Source of the DNA: Bifidobacterium miconis
Lineage (GTDB): Bacteria; Actinomycetota; Actinomycetes; Actinomycetales; Bifidobacteriaceae
DNA: 64,000 nucleotides
Assembly (NCBI RefSeq): GCF_019331735.1
Contig: NZ_JAHBBH010000010.1
Coordinates: 23,347-87,346, forward strand
Reading direction: 5' to 3'
Position 1 is the first letter of the stretch; each line of letters starts with the position of its first letter. The position numbers were made by a program, and so were the translations under genes. A model generated the notes under the pieces. That model searched no databases and had not been told where the DNA came from. It saw only the letters and a program-made list of their open reading frames with translations. Positions 17,094 through 26,153 of this stretch are shown here, in pieces.

Positions 17094-19844
17094 ATGTTTT
17101 CCATCACGCTCAAACTCATGAAGAAAAGCGCGCGGATGCTCATCCCCGCGGGCATCGCGATCCTCATCGGCACCGCGTTCATCTGCGCCACGTTCCTGTT
17201 CTCCAACACCATGACCGACGCGCTCGGCCGCCAGCAGACCGGCAGTTACGGCGGAGCGAACACCATCGTCACCATCGATTACGACGCGTTGGGTTCCGCG
17301 ACGAAAGAGGAGAGGGACGCCGCGTACTCGACCACCGTCGGCGACTTCCATCTCGACCGGCTGGCCGCGATGGACGGCGTCGACGGCGTGCGCGCCAACA
17401 CGATGACCGACGCCGTCGTCGTCAACGGCGACAAGAACGTCAGCGGTATCGCCCTCGGCACCGCCAAGGACGCGCGGCTGCTGCCCGTCGGGCTTGCGGA
17501 CGGCGACCTGCCGGCCGACAACGGCGAGATCGCCCTGCCGAAGTCCGTCGCCAAGCAACTCGGCGTGACGATCGGCGACACGGTGACGGTCGGCTCGCGC
17601 ATCCTGCAGGAGGAGGCGTCGGCTGCAGGAACCGCGTCTGCCGGCGCATCCGGCGGCGTTACCGTGCGCGTCGTCGGCCTGACCGACGATCCGAACGGCG
17701 TATACGGCTCCTACGGCGGCGCGTCCGTGATCTCCGACGACGTCATGGCCGCGTTGCAGGCCGTCGGCGACTTCTCGCAGGTGCGCACCAGCCAGCTGTT
17801 CCTCGACCTCGCCGGCGGCGGTAACGGCGGCAGCGCCACCGATCCCGCCAAGGCACAGGCCACGGCCGACCGGATCGCCAAACTCATGCCGAAGCACTAC
17901 CGCATCCTCTCGCGCGAGGCGGCCAACCAGGAGGCCATCAAGGCGCTCAGCGCGGACGGCGGCACCGACATCACCACCACGTTCCTGCTCAGCTTCGGCG
18001 TGCTCGCCATGTTCGTCGCCGCTCTCGTCATCGCCAACACGTTCCAGGTGCTCGTCGCGCAGCGCCGCCGCACGCTCGCCCTGCTGCGCACGATCGGCGC
18101 GAAGAAGGGCCAGCTGTACGGATCTGTCCTGTTCGAGGCCGGCGTGCTCGGTCTCGTCGCATCCTTGCTTGGCGTGGCGCTCGGCTGCGCGCTGATCGGC
18201 GGATTGTGCGCGTCCGGACTCATGGCGTCGACCGGCATGGACGCGCGGTTCATCGTCAGCTGGCAGGCGTTCGCCGTGCCGGTCGCGTTCGGCATCGTCA
18301 TGACCGTGCTCGCCTCGCTCGGCTCCGCGCGCTCCGCAACCTCCGTCACGCCGCTCGAAGCGTTGCGTCCGATCGAACTGACCGACACGCGCCGGGCCGG
18401 AATCGTGCGCGGCGTCATCTCCGTGCTGCTCGTGATCGCCGGTCTGGCGTTCGCCGGATTCGCCGCATGGCAGATGAGCGAGTCGATCGCCGGACAGTCG
18501 TCCATGGTCACCGACGCATACTCCACCGTGCTGCTCATGGCCATCTTCGGCTGCGCACTGATCTTCCTCGGCCTTGTGCTGTCCGCCGTGTTCTGGCTGC
18601 CCGTGCTCATGCGTGGCGTGGGCGCGCTCGTCGCGCTTGCCGGACCGTCCGCCAAGGTCGCGCACGCGAACATCCAGAAGAACCCGCGCCGTGTGGCCGC
18701 GACCGGCGCCGCGCTGTTGATCGGCGTCACACTCGTGGCGACCATCGCGACCGGTGCGACCAGCGCCAAGCAGACGATGGGGGAGGCGCTCGACAAGCGG
18801 TTCAGCGTCGACATGATCGCTGACGGCGCCGATATGACCGGCGCGCAGGCGGCCGCCGCGGCCAAGATCAAGGGCGTTGTGGCCTCCGTGTACGCGCCGA
18901 CCGTCATGAAGTACACGACCGACAAGGACGGCAACGACCTGTCCGTGCTGTTGGTTGGCGTGAACGATGCGGACGCACTGCGCTCGGTGATGAAGGCCGA
19001 TCTCAAGAACGTCACGATTGGCGACGACACGGTGCTCATGTCGAAGTACGACGTGTTCACCGGCAAGAAACTGGCGTTCGCTGGCGGCACGGCGACGTTC
19101 GCTGACATGACGGGGGATTCCGGCGATAGCACAGGCACGTCGGACGGGACGACCGGTTCGGCCGAGTCGACCGGCAAGCCGATCGCGCTCAAACCCGCGT
19201 ACGTCGACTACCGTCGCGTATCCGAAAACTACAATGCGGTCGCGTTCGTCAGCGCCAAGCATTTCGACAACGGTGATCTTACGGCCTCCGGGCACATGCT
19301 GCTCATGAAGATCGACGCGGACGCCGCCGGCGTCTCCCTGAACGACGTGCTCACCGACGTGCAGCAGACGTTCACCGCCAGCTCCGGCGTGCAGGTGACC
19401 GGACCGATCGCCGAACGGTCGCTCTGGGAGACGATGATCAACGGCCTGATGGCGCTGCTCGTCGGCCTGATCGCGGTCGCCGTGCTCATCGCGCTCGTCG
19501 GCGTGGCGAACACCTTGTCGCTGTCGGTCATCGAACGCACCCGCGAATCCGCAACCCTGCGGGCCATCGGCATGACGCGCGGCCAGCTGCGCCGCTCGCT
19601 CGCGGTCGAGGCGCTGCTGCTCTCGCTCGTCTCCGGCGTGTCCGGCGTGCTGCTCGGCACCGCATTCGGCTGGCTCGGCTCCTATATGGTGTTCAGCCTG
19701 TACGGCGACGTGGTCTTCCCGTTCGACTGGGCGGGCAACGGCATCATGCTCGGCGTCGCGGCCGTCGCCGCGCTCATCGCCAGCATCGCCCCCGCCCACC
19801 GCGCCGTGAGCACGCCACCGGTGGAAGCCCTCGCCGAAGCCTGA
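17094..19844 (+). CDS. ABC transporter permease (FtsX/MacB type, two core domains)
   Basis: Membrane subunit of 916 residues partnering the ATPase at 16165. An N-terminal membrane segment (ARMLIPAGIAILIGTAFICATFLF) is followed by a MacB-like extracellular domain. Next come three membrane helices with the FtsX pattern FLLSFGVLAMFVAALVIANTF..LALLRTIGAKKGQLYGSVLFEA, a middle membrane pair, a second extracellular domain, and a final FtsX block LIALVGVANTLSLSVIERTRESATLRAIGMTRGQLRRSL. The start is ATG 17094 with AAGGAA; an upstream ATG at 17019 would translate repeat element A and is rejected. The likely role is export of a peptide/lipid or stress sensing; substrate unknown. Confidence 0.87.
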   Translation: MFSITLKLMKKSARMLIPAGIAILIGTAFICATFLFSNTMTDALGRQQTGSYGGANTIVTIDYDALGSATKEERDAAYSTTVGDFHLDRLAAMDGVDGVRANTMTDAVVVNGDKNVSGIALGTAKDARLLPVGLADGDLPADNGEIALPKSVAKQLGVTIGDTVTVGSRILQEEASAAGTASAGASGGVTVRVVGLTDDPNGVYGSYGGASVISDDVMAALQAVGDFSQVRTSQLFLDLAGGGNGGSATDPAKAQATADRIAKLMPKHYRILSREAANQEAIKALSADGGTDITTTFLLSFGVLAMFVAALVIANTFQVLVAQRRRTLALLRTIGAKKGQLYGSVLFEAGVLGLVASLLGVALGCALIGGLCASGLMASTGMDARFIVSWQAFAVPVAFGIVMTVLASLGSARSATSVTPLEALRPIELTDTRRAGIVRGVISVLLVIAGLAFAGFAAWQMSESIAGQSSMVTDAYSTVLLMAIFGCALIFLGLVLSAVFWLPVLMRGVGALVALAGPSAKVAHANIQKNPRRVAATGAALLIGVTLVATIATGATSAKQTMGEALDKRFSVDMIADGADMTGAQAAAAAKIKGVVASVYAPTVMKYTTDKDGNDLSVLLVGVNDADALRSVMKADLKNVTIGDDTVLMSKYDVFTGKKLAFAGGTATFADMTGDSGDSTGTSDGTTGSAESTGKPIALKPAYVDYRRVSENYNAVAFVSAKHFDNGDLTASGHMLLMKIDADAAGVSLNDVLTDVQQTFTASSGVQVTGPIAERSLWETMINGLMALLVGLIAVAVLIALVGVANTLSLSVIERTRESATLRAIGMTRGQLRRSLAVEALLLSLVSGVSGVLLGTAFGWLGSYMVFSLYGDVVFPFDWAGNGIMLGVAAVAALIASIAPAHRAVSTPPVEALAEA

Positions 19845-19852
19845 CCTGAAAA

Positions 19853-19973
19853 CTTGGCTCCCCTTGCCAGGGGAGCTGTCAGCGAAGCTGACTGAGGGGT
19901 AGTCGGAAGGTTCAACCTCCTGACTACCCCTCAGTCCCACTGCGTTCGACAGCTCCCCTGACAAGGGGAGCCT
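19853..19973. repeat. Palindromic ~120-bp repeat element, copy B
   Basis: Begins CTTGGCTCCCCTTGCCAGGG and ends CTCCCCTGACAAGGGGAGCC, with internal GACTGAGGGGTAGTC and GACTACCCCTCAGTC arms. It has the same architecture as copy A (16951). It fills the space between the convergent permease and response-regulator genes, where its stem could also serve as a two-way terminator, although no T-tract is present. Confidence 0.8.
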
Positions 19974-19988
19974 GTATTGTGCATGAAC

Positions 19989-20735
19989 TCACACGATCCC
20001 GTTGTCATAGGCGAAGACGACGGCCTGCACACGGTCGCGGGCGTTGATCTTGGCGAGAATGTGCGCCACATGCGTCTTCACGGTCGGCAGGCTGATGAAC
20101 AGCTTGCTCGCGATCTCCTGATTGCTCAGCCCGTGCGCGATCTCGACGAGAACCTCGCGCTCGCGGTCGGTGAGCAGCTCCAGTTCCGGATCGGTGTACG
20201 CCGGACGCCCGCCCTGCGACGGCGCGGCGGCTGCGGCGGACTGCGCTCCGGACGGTATGCCGGCCAGCGAACGGTCCTTCGCATACCCGTCCTGCATCAT
20301 TTTTTCGATCAATCGCTTCGTGGCCGACGGCGCGATGATCGCGTTCCCGTTGAACACCGTGCGAATCGACGAGAGCAGCGTCTCCGGCTCCGTGTCCTTG
20401 AGCAGGAATCCCGACGCGCCCGCGTTGATCGCGGCCATCACATATTCGTCCAAATCGAACGTGGTCAGGATGATCACGCGCGTCGGCCGCCCGTCGGCGG
20501 ACGCCTGCAGCGAACTGACGCGCCGCGTCGCCTCGATGCCGTCCATGCCGGGCATGCGCACGTCCATAAGCACCACATCAGGCCGCAGCGTCTCCGCCAA
20601 CGCCACGGCCTGCGCGCCGTCCCCGGCCTGCCCGACCACCTGCATGTCCGGCTGGGAGCCGATCACCATCGCGAACCCAGCGCGCACCAGCTCCTGGTCG
20701 TCCGCGATCACCACTCGAATCCTGTTCTCACTCAT
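19989..20735 (-). CDS. Response regulator, NarL/LuxR family
   Basis: DNA-binding regulator of 248 residues. The receiver domain has IADDQELVRAGF (acidic pair Asp12-Asp13), phospho-acceptor Asp58 in VVLMDVRMPGMDG, the switch Thr in IILTTFD, and Lys in GFLLKDTEPE. A low-complexity linker follows, then a GerE-type helix-turn-helix: LLTDREREVLVEIAHGLSNQEIASKLFISLPTVKTHVAHIL. It is downstream of, and co-oriented with, the sensor kinase (70-nt gap), so the two likely form one operon. By position it may control the ABC pair at 16165-19844, which it faces convergently. Confidence 0.93.
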   Translation of the reverse strand: MSENRIRVVIADDQELVRAGFAMVIGSQPDMQVVGQAGDGAQAVALAETLRPDVVLMDVRMPGMDGIEATRRVSSLQASADGRPTRVIILTTFDLDEYVMAAINAGASGFLLKDTEPETLLSSIRTVFNGNAIIAPSATKRLIEKMMQDGYAKDRSLAGIPSGAQSAAAAAPSQGGRPAYTDPELELLTDREREVLVEIAHGLSNQEIASKLFISLPTVKTHVAHILAKINARDRVQAVVFAYDNGIV

Positions 20736-20805
20736 AGCTCACCACTGTATGCGTTGCCCGGTAAGACGGCAGCGGTCGACACCCTGAATTCTCCCTGAAT
20801 TCCAG

Positions 20806-23604
20806 CTACCCGTGATGAGCTGCGCCGAGCTGCTCGTCGAGCAAGGCGGCCGGCCGAAGCTGCATTTCGGGCTGCGCATGTCCGTGCGCCTCGTCGCTGA
20901 ACCCGGTTTCGCGCAGCACGTTCAGCAATTGGCGCATGCGCTTCAATGCGGAGCGGCCCTGCTGGCCGATCGCCGCGAACGCCGCCGCGATCGACTCGGC
21001 GGACGGCTCTGTGCCGTGGGCCTCGGCCTCGTTCATCATGCGAATGCCGGCCACGGTCCGGTCGATCACCGAGGTCAGCGTTTCACTCACCTCGTTTTGG
21101 ATGTTCGCGCTGATTCGGTCGCGTTCCATATTCGCCGCCAGCACCTTCTGCTTGGCCTGTTCGGCGCGCAGCGCCTCTTCGCGCGCCTGCAGGACAAGCA
21201 CGTTCGATCCGTTCGACCGCTGCCATCGCGCCAGCAGGATCGTGCCAGTGCACATCGCGCCGACCAGCGCCGCCCAAGACAGATCCTCCACCCATAGTCT
21301 GAACATGCTGGGAACCGCGGAGACTGCGAAGTCCTCAGTGCGCAGCATCCAATGCAGGATGCTGTCGTACCCGTAGGAACTGAGCGCGACCTTGAAGCCG
21401 AACAGCACGGCGACCGCCGCGGACGCGCAGCCCGTCCACCGCCATGCGGTCGGCCGGCCGTACAATACCGCCGAATACAGTGCGCACAATGCGAACAGGT
21501 TCGAGAACAGCACCGGCTGGAACACGACCAGTTGGAATGTGGATGCGATCACGACCGCCAGCGCCGCGCCCTCGGGAAAACGGCGTCGGAAACACAACGG
21601 CAGCATCGTCGTCACCACAATGAACCGGCCGATCGCCAGTTCGCCGGTGGTGCCGTACAGATACCCGTCGAACATTGATATCGTGTTGCTGCACATGATC
21701 GCGGTGAGCAGGAGCGTGCCGATGATGTCGGTCGCCAGGTAGTGTCGTTCGGTCCACTGCGACAGGCGTTCCACCCAGTTGAACGGCTTGCCGTTCGCCA
21801 GTCCGGCCTGCGCGATCGGCTTGGAACGCAGACGGGCGTGCAGACGCGCCCACGTGGGGAGTTGGGGGAGCGCGGGGGAGGAAGGATGCCTCCGCTCGCT
21901 GCGCTCGGTCGGCATGACATGGGAATTGGCTTGTTTGGCTGCGATGGGAGAGTTGGCTTGTTTGGTCGACATGACGGGGAAGTCGGCTTGTTCGATCGAT
22001 ATGGCGGAGGAGCGTGCGTGTGCGAGCGGTGTCGCGGCGGGGAACGAAGCGTTGCCCGAGCGCGCGGGGAAATCGCCGGCCGGCATGGCGACGACGGGAC
22101 GATCGGCCGGTTCGGTTCCGGACAGCTGCACCGGTGCGGCTTGTGCGGCTTCGGCCCCGCGCAGCGGCACGACGGCGTGTACGGCGAACCCGCCGCCGAC
22201 CTGCGGTCCGGCCGTCACCGTGCCGCCGGCCGCCTCGACGCGCTCGCGCATGCCGAGCAGCCCGTAGCCCGGCTTGTGCCCGTCCAACGCCGACGCCGCG
22301 CCGCGGCCGTCGTCGCTGACGATGATCTCCAGCGCGCGGTCGGACCAGCGTTCGTCGATGCGCACGTGCGCGTTCGGTCCGGCGTACTTGCGCACGTTCG
22401 TCAACGATTCCTGCACGAGATGATAAACGGCCGTGCTGGCCGCCGCGGTCAGCAGCTCCGGTCGAACCGTGCCGCTGACTCGGCGTACGATCGCGTCGCC
22501 GAATGGACCGGATGATGCGGATGCCGATGCCGCGTTCATCTCCGCCGCTGGCGCTGCGATGTCCGATGATGGTGCGGATGTCGCCGCCATGGCCGTTGAC
22601 GTTGCCGCGGCGGAAGATCCGGCGGCCGCCCGCGCCTGGTCGACGAGCGCGCCGATGTCCGCGTAGTCGGCGTGCGACGACCCGCCGAACACGCCGAACA
22701 GGCGCTTCATGTCGTGCAGCGCGCGCTCCGACTCGTGCCGGATCGTCTCCATCGTGTGCCGTGCCACGGCCGGATCATGCGCGCCCGCGTACCGGCCGCC
22801 GTCCGACTGCACGATGATGATCGACAGCGTGTGCGCGACCACGTCGTGCATGTCGCGGGCGATGCGCGCGCGTTCCGCCAGCGCCGCGATGCGGCGCTCC
22901 TCGGCTTCGCTCGCCTCGAGCGCCTCGTTGCGCTCCTGCATCATGCGGATCGTGATCAGCCTCGCCCGCTGCCAGAACGCGGCGATCACGGTCGCGGCAA
23001 GACACGCCGCGATCGCCGCCAGATATATCGCCGACTCCTGCAGCAACATCTGCGCGCACGAACCGGTGAACCCGCCGCCCGCATACACGGCCCGGCAGTC
23101 CGGAATCGACCCCGGGACGGCCTGAGCGTATTCGTCGGGCGTGATGTACGGGTCGAAGAGCGGGCCCAGGTCAAGCGCCCACGCCATCACCGGGCCGGCC
23201 AGCGCGCCGACCGCCGAAGCGAGCACGATGAACGCCGTCGTGTTGCGCGGGTCCCCGTAGACGATCACCGAATACAGCATGACCAAAGCCAGAAAATCCG
23301 ACGGAACCATCGCCGGCCCCAGCACCAGCTGGATGGCCGCCAATGACGCGAATATGAGCGCCGCGGTCTGCGGACGCACGCGACGGATCGCGAGCGGCAA
23401 CGCCAGCGCAACCGACCATGCGGCCGTCGGACCGATATCGTATGAGAACAGCATGCCGGGCATATTGCCGACGCTCGTGCCGAACAACAGGCCGAACGCG
23501 AGCGCGGCCAGCAGCGCGGCGATCGAGTCGACGGCCAACGCGCGCGTCCGTCGGTTGCGTGCAAAAATGTCCCGTATCGTCGTCAGTCGTCGCGTCATGT
23601 CCAT
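20806..23604 (-). CDS. Sensor histidine kinase fused to a second degenerate kinase half
   Basis: 932-residue membrane sensor. The first half has about six membrane helices (27-210), a coiled segment, a HisKA_3 dimerisation helix ERARIARDMHDVVAHTLS with His253, and an HATPase domain with NVRKY (N box), SDDGRGA and GYGLLGMRERV. After a long low-complexity linker (about 500-590) a second half follows: another multi-helix membrane domain and another HisKA_3-like helix, ERDRISANIQNEVSETLTSV, where the His is replaced by Gln836. The chain ends about 95 residues later with no ATPase domain. The second half may therefore be a sensory or regulatory pseudokinase. Usual length for the family is 400-450. 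Confidence 0.85.
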   Translation of the reverse strand: MDMTRRLTTIRDIFARNRRTRALAVDSIAALLAALAFGLLFGTSVGNMPGMLFSYDIGPTAAWSVALALPLAIRRVRPQTAALIFASLAAIQLVLGPAMVPSDFLALVMLYSVIVYGDPRNTTAFIVLASAVGALAGPVMAWALDLGPLFDPYITPDEYAQAVPGSIPDCRAVYAGGGFTGSCAQMLLQESAIYLAAIAACLAATVIAAFWQRARLITIRMMQERNEALEASEAEERRIAALAERARIARDMHDVVAHTLSIIIVQSDGGRYAGAHDPAVARHTMETIRHESERALHDMKRLFGVFGGSSHADYADIGALVDQARAAAGSSAAATSTAMAATSAPSSDIAAPAAEMNAASASASSGPFGDAIVRRVSGTVRPELLTAAASTAVYHLVQESLTNVRKYAGPNAHVRIDERWSDRALEIIVSDDGRGAASALDGHKPGYGLLGMRERVEAAGGTVTAGPQVGGGFAVHAVVPLRGAEAAQAAPVQLSGTEPADRPVVAMPAGDFPARSGNASFPAATPLAHARSSAISIEQADFPVMSTKQANSPIAAKQANSHVMPTERSERRHPSSPALPQLPTWARLHARLRSKPIAQAGLANGKPFNWVERLSQWTERHYLATDIIGTLLLTAIMCSNTISMFDGYLYGTTGELAIGRFIVVTTMLPLCFRRRFPEGAALAVVIASTFQLVVFQPVLFSNLFALCALYSAVLYGRPTAWRWTGCASAAVAVLFGFKVALSSYGYDSILHWMLRTEDFAVSAVPSMFRLWVEDLSWAALVGAMCTGTILLARWQRSNGSNVLVLQAREEALRAEQAKQKVLAANMERDRISANIQNEVSETLTSVIDRTVAGIRMMNEAEAHGTEPSAESIAAAFAAIGQQGRSALKRMRQLLNVLRETGFSDEAHGHAQPEMQLRPAALLDEQLGAAHHG

Positions 23605-23872
23605 GACCGTCCAGCGTAGCGCGCCATCATCCGTACGGCCATCATGCGTCGGGATGAAGCAGGGGAACGACGCGTGGCAGACGGCAGGGCAGTGGACCTG
23701 ACGGCAGACGGAACAGGCCCGCGATACGATCGCGAACGGCTTGGTTGTCCCCGCGTGCGGCTGATATGGAGGACATCACGGATCCGCCGAGAGCGTTCGC
23801 GGGACCGCGAAGGTCTTGCGGACACGTTCCGCGGAGAACGCCGCCGCGGAAGCCAAGGAAAGGAATAGCGCA

Positions 23873-25219
23873 ATGACGTTGCTTGCCGAATACTACGTGC
23901 CGGGACTGCACGTTGAGGACCATTCGATCAAAGTGCCGCTCGACTGGACCGGGCACGAGCCGGGCCGAGGCTTCGACGGCGAGTCGATCAGCCTGTTCTA
24001 CCGCGTGGTCACCGCGCCCGAACACGTGCACGACGACCTGCCGCTGCTCGTCTACCTGCAGGGAGGCCCGGGCGGCGAAAGCCCGCGCCCGCTCAGCCCG
24101 AGCTCCGACGGCTGGATCGCGGAGGCGATCAAGCACTTCCGCGTCGTCTTGCCCGACCAGCGCGGCACCGGACGCTCCAACCGCGTCGACACGCAGGTCA
24201 TGGCACGACTCGCCCCGGCAGGCGCCCGCGCGCAGGCCGACTATCTCAAGCTGTTCCTCGCCGATTCGATCGTGCGCGACTTCGAACACCTGCGCCGCAC
24301 CGAGTTCGCCGGCGCGAAGTGGGTGACGCTCGGCCAAAGCTACGGCGGCTTCCTCACGCTCACCTACCTGTCGCTGTTCCCGGCCGGCGTGGCCGCGAGC
24401 TTCACGTGCGGCGGCATCCCGCACGTGCCGGCCGACGCGGCCGAAGTGTACGAGCACACGTTCCCGCGCATGGTGCGCAAGACCGCGCAGTTCTACGAAC
24501 GCTACCCCCAGGACGTCGAACGTGTGGCCGCCGTGGCCGACCGCCTTGCCGGCGGCGACGTGACGCTGCCGAACGGCGACCCGTTCACCGTGGAACGCCT
24601 GCAGTGCCTCGGCTCCGACTTTGGCATGAAGCCGAGCTTCGAACGCGTGCACTGGATCTTCGACGCCGCGTTCCTCGACGGCGACGGCTCCGCCAGCGCC
24701 GGTTCGCCGCTGTCCGACGAGTTCCTGTCGCGCGTGGAGGCGGCCACGTCGTCGCGCCCGCTGTACTGGCCGCTGCAGGAGTTCATCTACGCGAACGGCG
24801 AGATGAACGAGCCGATCCGCTGGGCCGCGCAGCGCGTGCGCGACACGAAGCCCGAATTCGCCGCCGGCGTGCGTCCGCTCAACTTCACCGGCGAGGCGAT
24901 GTTCCCGTGGATGTTCGAACAGGAGCGCGCGCTGCGCCCGTTCAAGCCGGCCATGGACTTGCTCATGGAGGACACCAAGTTCGGCGTGATCTACGACGCC
25001 GACCAGCTGGCCCGCAACGAAGTGCCATTGCAGGCGGCCGTGTATTTCGACGACATGTACGTCGACTCCGGCATGCAGCTCGACACGCTCAGCCGCGTCG
25101 GCAACGCGCACGCCTGGGTCACCAACGAGTTCGAGCACGACGGCAACCACGGCGACCGCGTGTTCAAGCATCTGTACGCGGAAGCACTGAACCGCGGCGA
25201 TCTGGAACCGCTGTTCTGA
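23873..25219 (+). CDS. pip: Alpha/beta hydrolase, proline iminopeptidase family (S33)
   Basis: Cytoplasmic aminopeptidase releasing N-terminal proline from peptides. The 448-residue protein has the oxyanion segment LLVYLQGGPGGESPRP, DQRGTGRSNRV, and the nucleophile elbow TLGQSYGGFLTLTYL (GQSYGG, Ser). The C-terminal part holds DDMYVDSG (Asp) and NEFEHDGNHGDR (His), which likely complete the triad. This length and HGGPG-like LQGGPGG match the prolyl aminopeptidase subgroup of actinobacteria. The start is ATG 23873 after AAGGAAAGGAA. Followed after 44 nt by proC, a proline-metabolism gene, so the two may be co-transcribed. Confidence 0.85.
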   Translation: MTLLAEYYVPGLHVEDHSIKVPLDWTGHEPGRGFDGESISLFYRVVTAPEHVHDDLPLLVYLQGGPGGESPRPLSPSSDGWIAEAIKHFRVVLPDQRGTGRSNRVDTQVMARLAPAGARAQADYLKLFLADSIVRDFEHLRRTEFAGAKWVTLGQSYGGFLTLTYLSLFPAGVAASFTCGGIPHVPADAAEVYEHTFPRMVRKTAQFYERYPQDVERVAAVADRLAGGDVTLPNGDPFTVERLQCLGSDFGMKPSFERVHWIFDAAFLDGDGSASAGSPLSDEFLSRVEAATSSRPLYWPLQEFIYANGEMNEPIRWAAQRVRDTKPEFAAGVRPLNFTGEAMFPWMFEQERALRPFKPAMDLLMEDTKFGVIYDADQLARNEVPLQAAVYFDDMYVDSGMQLDTLSRVGNAHAWVTNEFEHDGNHGDRVFKHLYAEALNRGDLEPLF

Positions 25220-25263
25220 CAAGCCGCACGGCATCCGCCACGTACGCAACGAAAGGACACACC

Positions 25264-26067
25264 ATGAGCATGGACATCACCATCGGATTCATCGGCTACG
25301 GCAACATGGCCCAGGCCATCGCGCGCGGGCTCGTCGACGCGGGCGTCGTCGACGGCGGCCGCATCGTCGCCTGCGCCGCGCATTGGGACAAGCTCGAACG
25401 CACCACGGCCGAAATCGGCGCGCGCCCGCTGCGCAACGCGACCGAAGTCGCCGCCGCGGCCGACGTCGTGATCGTCGCGATCAAGCCGTACCAGATCGAG
25501 TCCGTCGTCGGACCGATCGTCGACGAGCTGGCCAAGCCCGGCAAATTCGTCGTGTCGATCGCCGCCGGCTGGGATCTCGCGAAATACCGCGACCTGTTCG
25601 GCGACGCGTTCGCGGACGCGCACGTGCAGTGCACGATCCCGAACACGCCGATGGCCGTCGGCAAGGGCGTGCTCGTCACCGAAGCGGACAACACGCTCAC
25701 CGACGCGCAGAACGCGACGTTCGAGGCCCTGTTCGCGCCGATCAGCCTCATCGAACGCGTCGACGCCGCGCATATGAACATCGCCATGTGCATCGCCGGC
25801 TGCGCGCCCGCGTTCACCGACATGTACATCGAGGCGCTCGGCGACGCCGGCGTCAAATACGGTCTCCAGCGCGCCGCCGCCTACCGCATGGCCGCCAAGA
25901 TGGTCGAAGGCGTGGGCGCGCTGTACATGGCCACCGAAACGCACCCCGGCGCGATGAAGGACGCCGTCTGCTCGCCCGGCGGCACCACGATCCGCGGCGT
26001 CGTCCAGCTCGAAAAGGACGGCTTCCGCGGCGCGGTCATTAACGCGGTGGACGCGATCGAGGCATAA
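25264..26067 (+). CDS. proC: Pyrroline-5-carboxylate reductase
   Basis: NAD(P)H-dependent last step of proline synthesis. The 267-residue product begins with the Rossmann motif ITIGFIGYGNMAQAIARGL and has VVIVAIKPYQIESVV. Its C-terminal dimer/substrate domain includes SPGGTTIRGVVQLEKDGFRGAVINAVDA, corresponding to the family signature (PGGTT-x-x-G-x-x-x-L). AAAGGACACACC precedes the ATG. It lies directly after a proline iminopeptidase gene. Length is usual (265-280). Confidence 0.94.
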   Translation: MSMDITIGFIGYGNMAQAIARGLVDAGVVDGGRIVACAAHWDKLERTTAEIGARPLRNATEVAAAADVVIVAIKPYQIESVVGPIVDELAKPGKFVVSIAAGWDLAKYRDLFGDAFADAHVQCTIPNTPMAVGKGVLVTEADNTLTDAQNATFEALFAPISLIERVDAAHMNIAMCIAGCAPAFTDMYIEALGDAGVKYGLQRAAAYRMAAKMVEGVGALYMATETHPGAMKDAVCSPGGTTIRGVVQLEKDGFRGAVINAVDAIEA

Positions 26068-26153
26068 CCTGTCCTCCAACGGCACCAACGCGCGCGAACG
26101 GCCGGCACCAACCATGTCGGCCGCACGATCAACGGCAACGGAAGGAGCACCGC

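Noticed and set aside
17010..19964. 984-codon minus-strand frame opposite the ABC permease
   Set aside because: No recognisable domain, low-complexity composition, and both ends lie in the repeat elements; the plus strand has a clear FtsX permease.
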